From Zymomonas sp. (GTDB lineage Bacteria; Pseudomonadota; Alphaproteobacteria; Sphingomonadales; Sphingomonadaceae), in NCBI GenBank assembly GCA_027489105.1, contig JAIYAJ010000212.1, positions 1 to 31,888 on the forward strand: a DNA stretch of 31,888 nucleotides. The letters are read 5' to 3'. The position numbers and the translations under genes are program-made. The notes beneath the pieces were generated by a model, which made no database searches, was not told the DNA's origin, and saw only the letters and a program-made list of their open reading frames with translations. Shown here piece by piece: positions 16,003-24,870 of this stretch (its first letter is position 1; the number at the start of each line of letters is the position of its first letter).

Positions 16003-16485
16003 ATGACCATCGCTTCTTATGCGACCGGCCTTGCCGGAGTGAAGCTGGACCTCAACGAGACCCGCGCCGGGCATGCGCTCGGCCAGACGGTCAAGGGCGA
16101 GGGCGGCTCGGAGTTCATCTACGTCCAGTTCGCCGCCGCCACCGTGCGCGGCGACCTGGTGCACCTCAACGGCTCCCATGTGGCGACGCGGCTGACCACG
16201 GCCTCGTCCCCTCTGGGCGCCCGCGTGGGCGCCGCGGTCGTCACGTCCGCTGCGACGGACGAATACGGCTGGGTGCAGATCGCCGGCCAGGCGCCGGTGA
16301 ACGTGGCGGCGTCGGCGACGGCGAACACGCGGATGAACACGACCGCCACCGCCGGCCGCATCGACGATGACGGCACGACCGGCGCCAAGGTCGTCAACAA
16401 CCTGGTGCTTCCGGCCGCCAATGGCGGCGCTGCGGCGGTGATCGAAGGCACGCTTTCGTATCCGACCGTCGGCGCCACCCTCTAA
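16003..16485 (+). CDS. Capsid decoration protein (DUF2190-like)
   Basis: The 160-residue product is rich in Ala, Gly and Thr with predicted beta strands (SEFIYVQFAAATVRGDLVHL; YGWVQIAGQAPVNVAASATA), which resembles DUF2190-type capsid decoration proteins. These bind the outside of the expanded head. It sits right after the capsid gene with ribosome site AAGGAGAAA. The 39-bp gap after it contains GGGCT-ca-AGCCC (16492-16503), a weak hairpin. Confidence 0.65.
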   Translation: MTIASYATGLAGVKLDLNETRAGHALGQTVKGEGGSEFIYVQFAAATVRGDLVHLNGSHVATRLTTASSPLGARVGAAVVTSAATDEYGWVQIAGQAPVNVAASATANTRMNTTATAGRIDDDGTTGAKVVNNLVLPAANGGAAAVIEGTLSYPTVGATL

Positions 16486-16524
16486 CAAATCGGGCTCAAG
16501 CCCCCAGCCCAATTGGAGTGAACC

Positions 16525-17199
16525 ATGCGCTCTACCGTGATTGCCCAGTTCCTCGTCGAGCCCGTCAAGAACGAATTCAAGTCGGCGGAGGCCGGCCGCG
16601 ACGTCTACGACGACATCGAGCACATCCGCATCCTGGTGGCCGGCGAGCGGGATGAGATATTCCGCATCGCCACCGACGAGGACAAGCAGACCTTCGGCGA
16701 CGAGTACAAGCGCTTCAAGGCCCAGATCAACGCGCCGGCGTCCGGCACTCCGCTGACCGAGCTGCCTGGCGTGTCGTCCTCGTTCGTCAAGGAGATGGCC
16801 TTCTTCAACGTCACGACCGTCGAGCAGCTCGCCGACATGTCGGAAGGCTCCCGCGCCGCCAACACGATGGGCGCGCGCGAGTGGGTCGCGAAAGCCCAGG
16901 CGTACCTCGCCAAGGCGAACGGCGACGATGCGGCGATCACCAAGATCGCGGCCGAGAACGAGGCCCTGAAGAAACGCCTCGAAGAGATGGAGGCTCGGCT
17001 GAACGCGAAGCAGGCCGAGCCGGCCGATCCTGACGCCGACGGCGACGGCAAGCTCTCGCCGCTCGAGCGCGGCATGCAGGCCGCCCGCGACGGCAAGCCC
17101 CGCAACGTCCCTCCCGCCTATCGCGGCAAGCCTGCCGGCGAGGAATGGGAGCTGGGCTACGACGAAGTGAAGAAGGAAGGCGCCGACAAGGCCGCCTGA
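16525..17199 (+). CDS. Virion-associated protein with EF-hand-like loop
   Basis: The 224-residue product has a segment LPGVSSSFVKEMAFFNVTTV resembling a helix-hairpin-helix, a coiled coil (NEALKKRLEEMEARLNAKQA) and, at residues 170-181, DADGDGKLSPLE, which fits the 12-residue EF-hand Ca2+-binding loop (D at 1, 3 and 5, G6, hydrophobic 8, E12). It follows the capsid and decoration genes and precedes the adaptor, so it is likely a head or neck protein. Its ribosome site is TTGGAGTGA. The function is unknown. Confidence 0.7.
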   Translation: MRSTVIAQFLVEPVKNEFKSAEAGRDVYDDIEHIRILVAGERDEIFRIATDEDKQTFGDEYKRFKAQINAPASGTPLTELPGVSSSFVKEMAFFNVTTVEQLADMSEGSRAANTMGAREWVAKAQAYLAKANGDDAAITKIAAENEALKKRLEEMEARLNAKQAEPADPDADGDGKLSPLERGMQAARDGKPRNVPPAYRGKPAGEEWELGYDEVKKEGADKAA

Positions 17200-17216
17200 A
17201 ACCGTGAGGCCGCGCC

Positions 17217-17915
17217 ATGACCGCAATCGCGATCCTTCAGGGCGCGGCCGACCTTCTCGGCATCCCGCGGCCCTCGTCCATCACGGCGACTGACGTCACC
17301 ACGCGGCAGCTGCTCGCTCTTCTGCAAGAGGAGGGCGAAGAGCTGTCACGGGCCCATGACTGGCGCGGCCTGATCGTTCCGGGGCAGGTGACGGGCGATG
17401 GCAGCTCCATCTCCTTCGACTTGCCCCCTGACTTTCAGCGCCTGGCGACCGGGCCTGCCCTATGGCGCGACCAGACGCTGCTTGAGCCGCTCGTCGGCCC
17501 GCTCAGCTCGGCCGAGTGGGTCGCATACACCAACAGCATCACCGCCGGATATCAGAGGGTCTACCGCCTGGTTGGTGGCACGCTCGACATCTACCCGGCG
17601 CTCGGCGCCGGAGAGGTCGTGCGCATCGAGTATTTCTCCAGCCATTGGGTGATCAGCGAGGACACGCTGACGCGCCGTCTGTCGGTGGCGCAGGACACCG
17701 ACTACCCGGCCATGCCGGAGCGGCTCCTGAAGCTCGGGCTGCGGTGGCGCTGGCGCATGCAGAAGGGCTTGCCCTTCGAACAGCACAAGCTCGTCTATGA
17801 TGCTGCTATCGCGCAGGAAGCCTTTGCCGATCGCGGCCCGCGCCCGATCAACATGGGCCGGTCCATGGATGACGGGCTCGCCCCGCTCCTGACGCCGGAC
17901 ACGATCCCCGTATGA
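17217..17915 (+). CDS. Head-tail adaptor protein (P22 gp4 / T7 gp11-like position)
   Basis: The 232-residue product starts with helices (LQGAADLLGI; TRQLLALLQEEGEELSRAHD), followed by a beta-rich middle (SFDLPPDFQRLA; TLDIYPALGAGEVVRIEYFS) and a helical C-terminus (ERLLKLGLRWRWRMQKGLPF). This is the pattern of podovirus adaptors that extend the portal channel and attach the tail hub. Its stop overlaps the gp10-like gene by four bases, as in related phages. The assignment rests on pattern and gene order. Confidence 0.8.
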   Translation: MTAIAILQGAADLLGIPRPSSITATDVTTRQLLALLQEEGEELSRAHDWRGLIVPGQVTGDGSSISFDLPPDFQRLATGPALWRDQTLLEPLVGPLSSAEWVAYTNSITAGYQRVYRLVGGTLDIYPALGAGEVVRIEYFSSHWVISEDTLTRRLSVAQDTDYPAMPERLLKLGLRWRWRMQKGLPFEQHKLVYDAAIAQEAFADRGPRPINMGRSMDDGLAPLLTPDTIPV

Positions 17916-19465
17916 GCGCGCGACCCAAATCGACGGTTGCGAGCTACATCGCGCCGACGCGCGGGCTCTACGTTGGCGAAAATGTTGCCGATCAGCGAGA
18001 GGCGAAAGGCCGCGCGATCGTCCTCGACAACTGGTTTCCGGAGCAGGACGACATCCGCGCGCGCCGGGGCTCTCAGGAATTCGCCACCGATATCGGGGAG
18101 CCTGTTGAGACGCTCGTCCGCTACCTTTCGGGCGCGACCGAAGAGCACTTCGCGATCGCGGGAGGGGCGATCTTCGACGTATCGGCATCGGGCGCCGTCG
18201 GGTCCGCCGTTCACACGGGCCTGACCGCGAGCCGATGCCAGACCGCCACGATCACAACGAGCGGCGGGACGACCTACGTCGCGCTCGTCAACGGCGCCGA
18301 TGATCGACTGGTCTATGACGGGTCCAGCTGGTCGACGTCGCCGGCCATCACTGGCGTCGACAGCGACACCCTGTCCGACGTGTGGGTGCACCGGAACCGG
18401 ATCTTCTTCGCGCAGAAGGACAGCCTGCAGGCCTGGTATCTCCCCGTGGACAGCGTCGGCGGGGCCGCGGCTGCCTTCAACCTTGGCGGCGTGTTCCAGC
18501 GCGGTGGCGCGCTCCTGGCCGGCGCGACGTGGTCGACCGAGGACAGCGGCGCGGGCCTCGACGACAAGTGCGTCTTCATCTCGACGCTCGGAGAGGCGGC
18601 GGTCTACTCCGGATCGAACCCTGGCAACGCCGCCGACTGGTCGCTGCAGGGTGTCTATCAGCTCGGCCGCCCCCTGGGCCGGGATTGCTTCATGAAGGCG
18701 GGCGGCGACCTCGTCGTCATGACGGAAGACGGCATGATCCCGCTCTCGCAGGCCATCGTGCTTGCCGAGGAGGCTCTGGCAGAGAAGGCGGTGACGCGAC
18801 CGATCGCGCCGCTTTGGACGCAGGCCGTTCAGGCGCGATCCGACCGCGAGGACGAGTGGCAGGTCACGCTCTGGAAGCGCGAGAGCATGGCCGTCATCAC
18901 GATCCCGCCGCTCGACGGCGGCGAGGCGGAGCAGTTCGTCGCCAATGTCGTGACCGGTGCATGGGCCCGCTATGTCGGATGGCGCGCGACGTGCTTCGGC
19001 GTGTACCAGAACCGCCTTTTTTTCGGCACGGCAGACGGCCGCGTCGTCGAGGCGGAGGTGGGCGGGACGGACGATGGCCTGCCCTATTCCTGCGCCGTCG
19101 CGTGGCCGTTTTCGGCGATGCGCGACGCGGCCTCGTTCAAGATGGCGCACGCTGCCCGGCCGATCATGCAGTCATCGATCACGCTCGCGCCGGAAGTCCG
19201 GGTGATGGTCGACTACCTGGACGACGTGCCGCCGCCCCCGGGCTCGCCGTCGACGAGCGGAGAGGGTGCGGTCTGGGGCGTCGCCATCTGGGGCGTCGAC
19301 GTCTGGCCTGGCGTATCCAGGCGCTTCTCCGAATGGCAGGCCGTCGAGGGCCTGGGCTCCGCGCTCTCGCCAGTGCTTCAGATCACGGTCGAAGCGGACA
19401 CGACGCCCGATCTGCGGCTGTCGCGGCTCGACTTCCTTTACGAAAGCGGCGGCGCGGTCGTGTAG
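17912..19465 (+). CDS. Tail hub / DNA-stabilising protein (P22 gp10-like)
   Basis: The 517-residue protein is beta-rich with repeated blocks such as HVRxxxIFxAQxxxxQxWYLP and GVYQNRLFFGTADGRVVEAE, resembling a beta-propeller. Proteins of this type occur in short-tailed phages next to the adaptor, seal the tail tube and keep DNA packaged, as P22 gp10 does. The order portal, capsid, adaptor, hub supports the call. It starts in an ATGA overlap with the adaptor gene. Box 3 follows its stop directly. Confidence 0.78.
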   Translation: MSARPKSTVASYIAPTRGLYVGENVADQREAKGRAIVLDNWFPEQDDIRARRGSQEFATDIGEPVETLVRYLSGATEEHFAIAGGAIFDVSASGAVGSAVHTGLTASRCQTATITTSGGTTYVALVNGADDRLVYDGSSWSTSPAITGVDSDTLSDVWVHRNRIFFAQKDSLQAWYLPVDSVGGAAAAFNLGGVFQRGGALLAGATWSTEDSGAGLDDKCVFISTLGEAAVYSGSNPGNAADWSLQGVYQLGRPLGRDCFMKAGGDLVVMTEDGMIPLSQAIVLAEEALAEKAVTRPIAPLWTQAVQARSDREDEWQVTLWKRESMAVITIPPLDGGEAEQFVANVVTGAWARYVGWRATCFGVYQNRLFFGTADGRVVEAEVGGTDDGLPYSCAVAWPFSAMRDAASFKMAHAARPIMQSSITLAPEVRVMVDYLDDVPPPPGSPSTSGEGAVWGVAIWGVDVWPGVSRRFSEWQAVEGLGSALSPVLQITVEADTTPDLRLSRLDFLYESGGAVV

Positions 19466-19466
19466 C

Positions 19467-19479
19467 CGTGGGATAGGTT
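19467..19479 (+). promoter_or_regulatory. CGTGGGATAGGTT box 3 (before GNAT gene)
   Basis: Twelve of thirteen bases match the box consensus, with G instead of C at position 11. It begins one base after the hub-protein stop and ends 29 nt before the ATG at 19509. Confidence 0.55.
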
Positions 19480-19508
19480 TCGCCGCCGGCGCCGTGCAGC
19501 GTGACGGA

Positions 19509-19901
19509 ATGGAGCTGGTCCAGAACAACACCGAGGCGGCACGGATCTGCAGCGAGGCGCTGGGCGCCGCGCCGTCTGAGCCGTTCATCGGCTTCCTGAT
19601 CCCGACGGGCGGCGCCGTCATCATCAACGACTGGTCGCAGCGCAATGCCGAGCTCACGGCCGTCGTGAGCGGGCCGGTGCCCCTGCGCTTCGCTCGTGAC
19701 ATCGCCCGTTACCTTTTCGGCCAGCTCGATTGCGCCCGTGTCAGCGCTCGCGCCCGGGCCTCCAATGCCGCCTGCCTGACGGCGCTCGCCATGCTCGGCT
19801 TCCAGCCCGAAGGCGTGGCCCGCGCCTGGTTCGGCGACGAGGACGCCATCCTGTTCGGCCTTCTCCCGGGGGAGTGCCGTTTGCTGAGGAATGCCGCATG
19901 A
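19509..19901 (+). CDS. GNAT-like acetyltransferase in the tail module
   Basis: The 130-residue product ends like a GNAT fold: LFGQLDCARVSARARASNAACLTALAMLGFQPEGVARA (positions in the last third) resembles the acceptor end of GNAT enzymes, in which an Asn/Ala helix follows the strand and a LGF-x-x-EG turn precedes the last strand. The acetyl-CoA loop (Q/R-x-x-G-x-G/A) is weak or missing, so it may be degenerate. Phage tail regions often carry such small acyltransferase-like genes with unknown targets. Box 3 lies 29 nt before the ATG. It overlaps the next gene by four bases. Confidence 0.65.
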   Translation: MELVQNNTEAARICSEALGAAPSEPFIGFLIPTGGAVIINDWSQRNAELTAVVSGPVPLRFARDIARYLFGQLDCARVSARARASNAACLTALAMLGFQPEGVARAWFGDEDAILFGLLPGECRLLRNAA

Positions 19902-20896
19902 AGACGCCTTCACCGCCCACTGCGCCTGATCCCGTTGCCACGGCCAAGGCGCAGGGCGCATCCAACATCGGCACGGCCGCCGCGACGCAGTCGATCAATA
20001 TGGTCGATCAGTACACGCCGGACGGCTCGCTCGTTTACGAGCAGATTGGCACGGCCGGTGTGCCCGACGGCTTCGGCGGGACCGCCCAGGTACCGCGGTA
20101 CAAGGCCACACAGACGCTCTCGGAGCAGCAGCAGGCGCTGAAAGGCGTAAACGATTCGACCGACATGAACCTCGCGACGCTGGCGCGGGATCAGTCGGGA
20201 CGGCTCGGCTCGCTGCTCGGCACGCCGGTCGACATCAACAACGAGACGACCGAAGCCCGGCTGATGGATCTCGGTCGAAAGCGCCTTGATCCAATGTTCG
20301 CCCAGCGCCAGCAGGACTTCGAGACGGAGATGGTCAACCGCGGCATTCGACCCGGCTCGGCGGCTTACGAATCCGCGCGGTCCACGTTTGAGCAGGGCCG
20401 CAACGACGCCTACAATTCCCTGCTACTCGGTGGTCGTGGCCAGGCCGTGCAGGAGGCGCTGGCAGAGCGCAACCAGCCCATCAACGAGATCACGGCGCTC
20501 ATGTCCGGCTCGCAGGTGTCGCAGCCGAACTTCACCAATACGCCGAATACTCAGGTTGCCGGCGTCGATTACACCGGCCTCGTCCGGGACAAGTACAACG
20601 CGGACATGGCCGCCTATAACAGCAAGGCCAAGGGTAACGCCGCCATGATGGGCGGCCTTTTCGGTCTCGCTGGCACCGCCGCGCAGTTCGCGATGTCTGA
20701 CCGCCGACTGAAGAGCCGCGTGACCCGTGTCGGAACGCATCCGCTGGGCATCGGCGTCTACGACTTTGATATCCTGGGCCGCCGCGAGCGAGGCGTCATG
20801 GCCGACGAGGTCGAAAGCGTCATGCCGGCGGCAGTCGCGCGGCACCCGATCGGCTTCGCCATGGTCGACTACGGCATGATCGGGGGCGTGCAATGA
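19898..20896 (+). CDS. Virion protein with C-terminal S74-like chaperone domain
   Basis: The 332-residue protein starts with a disordered region, continues with a Gln/Asn-rich helical part (ERNQPINEITALMSGSQVSQ), and ends in SDRRLKSRVTRVGTHPLGIG, YDFDILGRRERGVMADEVES and MPAAVARHPIGFAMVDYGMI. This is the conserved part of the peptidase S74 / intramolecular-chaperone domain, which in tail spikes helps trimerisation and is sometimes cleaved off. Here it is short and ends with GGVQ, so the C-terminal helical part of longer versions is absent. This form is common in podovirus-like genomes at this position. Confidence 0.75.
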   Translation: MKTPSPPTAPDPVATAKAQGASNIGTAAATQSINMVDQYTPDGSLVYEQIGTAGVPDGFGGTAQVPRYKATQTLSEQQQALKGVNDSTDMNLATLARDQSGRLGSLLGTPVDINNETTEARLMDLGRKRLDPMFAQRQQDFETEMVNRGIRPGSAAYESARSTFEQGRNDAYNSLLLGGRGQAVQEALAERNQPINEITALMSGSQVSQPNFTNTPNTQVAGVDYTGLVRDKYNADMAAYNSKAKGNAAMMGGLFGLAGTAAQFAMSDRRLKSRVTRVGTHPLGIGVYDFDILGRRERGVMADEVESVMPAAVARHPIGFAMVDYGMIGGVQ

Positions 20897-22563
20897 GCTT
20901 CATCTGGGGTGACGGCGGAGAGCAGGTGACGCAGGACGCCATCGCGCGGCGCCGAAAAGTCGCCGAAGCGATGATCGCGAAGGGTACCGACTTTTCGCCG
21001 GTCGACCATTGGACCCAGGGCGCGGCGCGGGTGGCGCAGGCGCTGCTCGGCGGATGGCAAAACCGGAAAGCGGACGAAGCGGACAAGAAGGGCCTCGCCG
21101 AAAACCAGCGGATGCAGGGCGGCATGCTAGGCGCCATTGGCGGCGCGCCTGCGGAAGCCGGTGTGACGACGCCAGCGCCGGCCGGCGGCGGATTGGACAA
21201 GTCGGCCGCGGCGATCTCGGGGATCGAGAGCGATGGCCGCTACGACGCCCTTGGCCCGGTGACGAAGACGGGCGACCGCGCCTACGGCAAGTACCAGGTC
21301 ATGGGCGCCAATGTCGGCCCGTGGACCAAGCAGTATCTCGGCCGTGAGATGACGCCGCAGGAATTCCTCGCCAGTCAGGACGCGCAGGACAAGGTCTTTC
21401 AGGGCGAGTTTGGGCGCCTGTCGGCCAAGCATGGGCCCAACGGCGCAGCGCGGGCGTGGTTCGCTGGCGAAGGCGGCATGAACGACCCAAACCGCAAGGA
21501 CCAGTTGGGAACGTCGGTGGCCGATTACGGCCGCAAGTTCGATGCCGGAATGGGCGGAGCCGACGTCCCCGCGCCCGGCGCCATCGAAGCGCAGGGCTTC
21601 ATGCCGCCCGGCGGGGCAAAGGTGGCCGAAGCCGTGGCGGCGCCTGGCGCTCCGATGCAGGGCGGCGCTGGACGTGTGGCGGCAGAACTGGCCGCCGCGC
21701 GCCAGGCGCTTGGCTCGCCCTACGCGAATGAGACGACGAAAAAGATGGCGCTGGCCATCGTCGAGCGGCACATGAAGGCGCAGGAGCCCCAACTGACGTC
21801 CGTCGCGCCCGGATCAGCTGTAATCGACGCACGCACGGGGCGAGTGATCTATCGCGCCGACCCCAAGGACGAGCGTCCGACTGATGTGAGGGAATTCGAA
21901 TACGGGCAACGAAACCCCGAATTTGCCAAGCGTCAGATGGAGCTGAAGCGAGCTGGCGCGACGAGCGTCAATTTGGGCGGAGGATCTGACAAGCAGATCT
22001 TCGACGCCATGCAATCGAGCGCGGATGCCGCGCGGGCGGCGGCGACCGGCCTCAACTCCATTCGACAGGCACGCGCTGCGGTGCAGGGTGGCGGCATCTT
22101 TGGCGCGGGCGCCGACGCCCGGCTTGGGCTGGCAAAGATCGGCGCGATGTTCGGCGCCGATCCGACCAAGATCGTCAACACCGAGACGTTCCGTTCGGCG
22201 ATTGCCCCCCAGGTGGCTTCGCTGATGAAGGCAACCGTCGGCAGCACCCAGATTTCGAATGCCGATCGCGAGTTCGCCGAGAAGGCGGCAGGTGGCTCGA
22301 TCAACCTCGACGAGAAGTCGATCACGCGCCTTCTGGACATCATGGAGCGCGGCTCCATGGCCGTTCTCGAGGGGCACACGAGCAAGCTGAACGCTGTCTA
22401 CCCTGATGGCCAAAACTTCGGCCGGGAACGCTCTCTGTTTGGCGTCCAGACGCCGGAGGCTCCGGCGGCGCCGGGCGTGCCCCAGCTGGGGCAGGTCGAG
22501 AACGGCTATCGGTTCAAGGGCGGAAACCCCGCCGATCCGAACGCATGGGAGAAGGTGCAGTGA
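20893..22563 (+). CDS. DNA-ejection protein with lysozyme-like domain
   Basis: The 556-residue product has a helical N-terminus, then a lysozyme-fold domain around residues 108-215: AAISGIESDGRYDA with Glu112 as likely catalytic acid, DRAYGKYQVMGANVGPW and AARAWFAGEGGMNDPNRKDQ. The rest is helical and ends with NGYRFKGGNPADPNAWEKVQ, a motif frequent in these proteins. It probably leaves the virion with DNA and locally opens peptidoglycan. It overlaps the genes on both sides by four bases. Confidence 0.8.
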   Translation: MSFIWGDGGEQVTQDAIARRRKVAEAMIAKGTDFSPVDHWTQGAARVAQALLGGWQNRKADEADKKGLAENQRMQGGMLGAIGGAPAEAGVTTPAPAGGGLDKSAAAISGIESDGRYDALGPVTKTGDRAYGKYQVMGANVGPWTKQYLGREMTPQEFLASQDAQDKVFQGEFGRLSAKHGPNGAARAWFAGEGGMNDPNRKDQLGTSVADYGRKFDAGMGGADVPAPGAIEAQGFMPPGGAKVAEAVAAPGAPMQGGAGRVAAELAAARQALGSPYANETTKKMALAIVERHMKAQEPQLTSVAPGSAVIDARTGRVIYRADPKDERPTDVREFEYGQRNPEFAKRQMELKRAGATSVNLGGGSDKQIFDAMQSSADAARAAATGLNSIRQARAAVQGGGIFGAGADARLGLAKIGAMFGADPTKIVNTETFRSAIAPQVASLMKATVGSTQISNADREFAEKAAGGSINLDEKSITRLLDIMERGSMAVLEGHTSKLNAVYPDGQNFGRERSLFGVQTPEAPAAPGVPQLGQVENGYRFKGGNPADPNAWEKVQ

Positions 22564-24548
22564 GCGGCCCTTGGGAAAAGTACGCCAACCCTGCGCCGCC
22601 GGTCGGCGATGGACCTTGGGCGAAGTACGCGGCCCAAGCCGCCCCAGCCGTCGAAGCGCCCCCGGCTGATGCTGGCATTCGTGGTGCGCGGCGCGGAATC
22701 CTGGCCAAGATCGATGCTGGCGTGCGCGGCGCGACCGACATGCTGACGTTCGGGTTCGCTGATGAGATGGCGGCCGGCATGGACGCCGCGCTCAATCCCG
22801 TCTTCGGGACGGGTAAGCCCGGTGCGACGTTCGGCGAGCGCTATGACCAGAACGTCGAGGATCAACGGGCCATCGACAAGGCCGACTCTGAGAACCGCTT
22901 CGGCTCCCGCCTGGCGGGGCAGGGTGTTGGTGTCGTCACGGGTGGTCTGGGGCTGGCAAAGGCTGGACTGTCGGCAGGTGCCAACGCGCTCCGGTCTGGG
23001 GCATCCCTGCCGCGTGTTGCGCTCGGCACGGCCGTTGACGGCGGAGTCGCTGGAGGTCTTTCAGGGGCTGGTGCTGGCGAGACGCTGGAGCAGCGTGTGG
23101 AGGGCGCTGCTATGGGGTCTTTGCTTGGGATTGGTGTAGGCGGAGCGGCGCCTTTCGCCGTCGCGGGAGTCCAGGCCGTCGGCAAGCCGCTCCTTGCCCC
23201 GCTGATGGCTCGCCTGCGGCCCGATGCCTATGCGAACTCGGCCGTCGGCGAGGCGCTCAAGCGATCTGGCAAGGGCGCGGATCAGGTCGTCGAAGCGCTG
23301 GCGGCGGCTCGGGCGGACGGGCAGGGCATGTTCAACATCGCCGATGCCATGGGCAATGCCGGGCAGCGCATGCTCAGTACCGCCGCGCGGGTGCCGCACG
23401 ATGCGCGGCAGGAGGTCGTCGAGGCGCTCGTGCAACGGCAGGCCGGGCAGGGGGAGCGACTGGCGGCAACACTCGCCGATGGCTTTGGCGCGCCGGACAC
23501 CGCGGCCCAGCGGGCGGCCCGCCTGACGGCCCAGCGCGGCGCGGCAGCCGATGCAAACTATGGCGCGGCCCGTGCATCGGCAGGGGGCGTCGATCCAAGC
23601 TCTGCCATCGCGGCGGCCGACGACTTTCTGAAACCCGGCGCGATGGCCGTCATGCGAAACCAGACCGGCATTGCTGATGACAGCATCGAGGCCGCCGTTG
23701 GCCGGGCGCGATCCTATCTGACCGACGGCCAATCTGTGGTCAGCGATTTCCAGTCGGCGCTTCGCGCGAAACAGGAAATCGATGCCATGATCGAAGGCGC
23801 GAAGCCTGCCGTGCAAAAGCACCTCGCGCCAATCCGCAATGCTCTCGACGACGCGCTGGCCAAGGCCTCGCCCGACTACAGCAAGGCGCGCGACACGTTC
23901 CGTCAGCAGAGCCGCGCAATCGAGGCCGTAGACGCTGGCAAGAGCGCGGCCTCGCCGCGTGTGCGAGCTGACGACAGCGTGCCCGCGTTCAGCCGCATGA
24001 CGGCCGATGAGCAATCTGCGTTTCGCGTCGGGTATGCCGATCCTGTCATTGCGCGTGTCGAGGCTGCATCGACGTCGCCGACGACCAACAAGGCGCGACT
24101 GCTTCAGACCGGGAAAAGCGAAAAGGAGTTCCCGGCCTTTGCGGAGCCCGGCCGCTTCGGTCTGATGGACCGCCGCATCCGACGCGAGCAGACCATGTTC
24201 GACACCGCGAACACCGCATTGGGTGGGTCGAAGACGGCTGACAACCTGGCCGACGCAGCCGACATGGCGCAGTTCGATCCGGGCGTCATCAAAAACCTGC
24301 TGCGCGGTCGACCGATCGATGCGGCGATGGATGCGATCTCTCGCCTGGGCAGCGAAGCCAAGGGCATGCCGCCACGGGTGGTCGAAAAAGTGGCCCGCGC
24401 CATGATCGAAAGCGATCCGAACGCGGCGCGTCAGATCCTTGAGAGCGGCGCATTCAAGGCGGCGGCGAACGACAAGGTGCGGGCGGTCGTCAATGCGTTG
24501 CTGGTTCAATCCGGGGCGGGTGCAACGGGGAGGTCAGTCGTCCCGTAA
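22560..24548 (+). CDS. Long internal virion / DNA-ejection protein
   Basis: The 662-residue product begins with short repeats GPWEKYANPAPPVGDGPWAK and contains glycine-rich, membrane-active-looking segments (GVGVVTGGLGLAKAGLSAGA; GSLLGIGVGGAAPFAVAGVQ), then long Ala-rich helices. Proteins of this form follow the lysozyme-containing protein in related phages and are thought to form part of the ejection channel. I chose the GTG at 22560 (overlap GTGA, ribosome site GGGAGAAGG 22547-22555) over ATG 22545. It converges with the reverse-strand gene at 24534-24746, overlapping by 15 bases. Confidence 0.78.
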   Translation: MSGPWEKYANPAPPVGDGPWAKYAAQAAPAVEAPPADAGIRGARRGILAKIDAGVRGATDMLTFGFADEMAAGMDAALNPVFGTGKPGATFGERYDQNVEDQRAIDKADSENRFGSRLAGQGVGVVTGGLGLAKAGLSAGANALRSGASLPRVALGTAVDGGVAGGLSGAGAGETLEQRVEGAAMGSLLGIGVGGAAPFAVAGVQAVGKPLLAPLMARLRPDAYANSAVGEALKRSGKGADQVVEALAAARADGQGMFNIADAMGNAGQRMLSTAARVPHDARQEVVEALVQRQAGQGERLAATLADGFGAPDTAAQRAARLTAQRGAAADANYGAARASAGGVDPSSAIAAADDFLKPGAMAVMRNQTGIADDSIEAAVGRARSYLTDGQSVVSDFQSALRAKQEIDAMIEGAKPAVQKHLAPIRNALDDALAKASPDYSKARDTFRQQSRAIEAVDAGKSAASPRVRADDSVPAFSRMTADEQSAFRVGYADPVIARVEAASTSPTTNKARLLQTGKSEKEFPAFAEPGRFGLMDRRIRREQTMFDTANTALGGSKTADNLADAADMAQFDPGVIKNLLRGRPIDAAMDAISRLGSEAKGMPPRVVEKVARAMIESDPNAARQILESGAFKAAANDKVRAVVNALLVQSGAGATGRSVVP

Positions 24549-24746
24549 GCGCTTGCCGTATTTCATGTCCATGACCCAGCCAGCAAACAAACACCCGGTT
24601 CCGAAAGCGCCAATAATCGCCACCCAGTCTGGTTTTCGAAAATAGAGATATCCAGCCCACGAGAGTGCGACCAACGCCCACCCGGCCCACCAGATGCCGT
24701 TGCCGGTGTTCTTGAACTCGTGCGGGTCGTGGTCGATCTGCTTCAC
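24534..24746 (-). CDS. Small membrane protein on reverse strand, 70 aa
   Basis: The reverse-strand frame from GTG 24746 gives 70 residues with two hydrophobic segments, WWAGWALVALSWAGYLYF and VAIIGAFGTGCLFAGWVM, and a basic end (KYGKRLRDD), so a two-helix membrane protein. An in-frame TTG at 24842 would add 32 residues that do not look protein-like; no good ribosome site is seen for either. It lies downstream of the NYN gene in the same direction, so the two may be co-transcribed. The end overlaps the convergent ejection-protein gene. Function unknown. Confidence 0.6.
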   Translation of the reverse strand: MKQIDHDPHEFKNTGNGIWWAGWALVALSWAGYLYFRKPDWVAIIGAFGTGCLFAGWVMDMKYGKRLRDD

Positions 24747-24870
24747 GCCGTCTAATGACCACGCTGTCGGGAGCGGATCAAGAGTCGAGGTCGTTGACCC
24801 TCTCTTAGCCTTAACGGCCAAATTGCCACACGGGGCTGACAAGTTATCGTTACCGTGTTCTCAACGGAGT

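Noticed and set aside
14959..17226. 755-residue antisense open frame
   Set aside because: It lies opposite clear capsid, decoration and other genes. Its Arg/Gly/Val/His-rich composition is typical of antisense frames in high-GC3 DNA.
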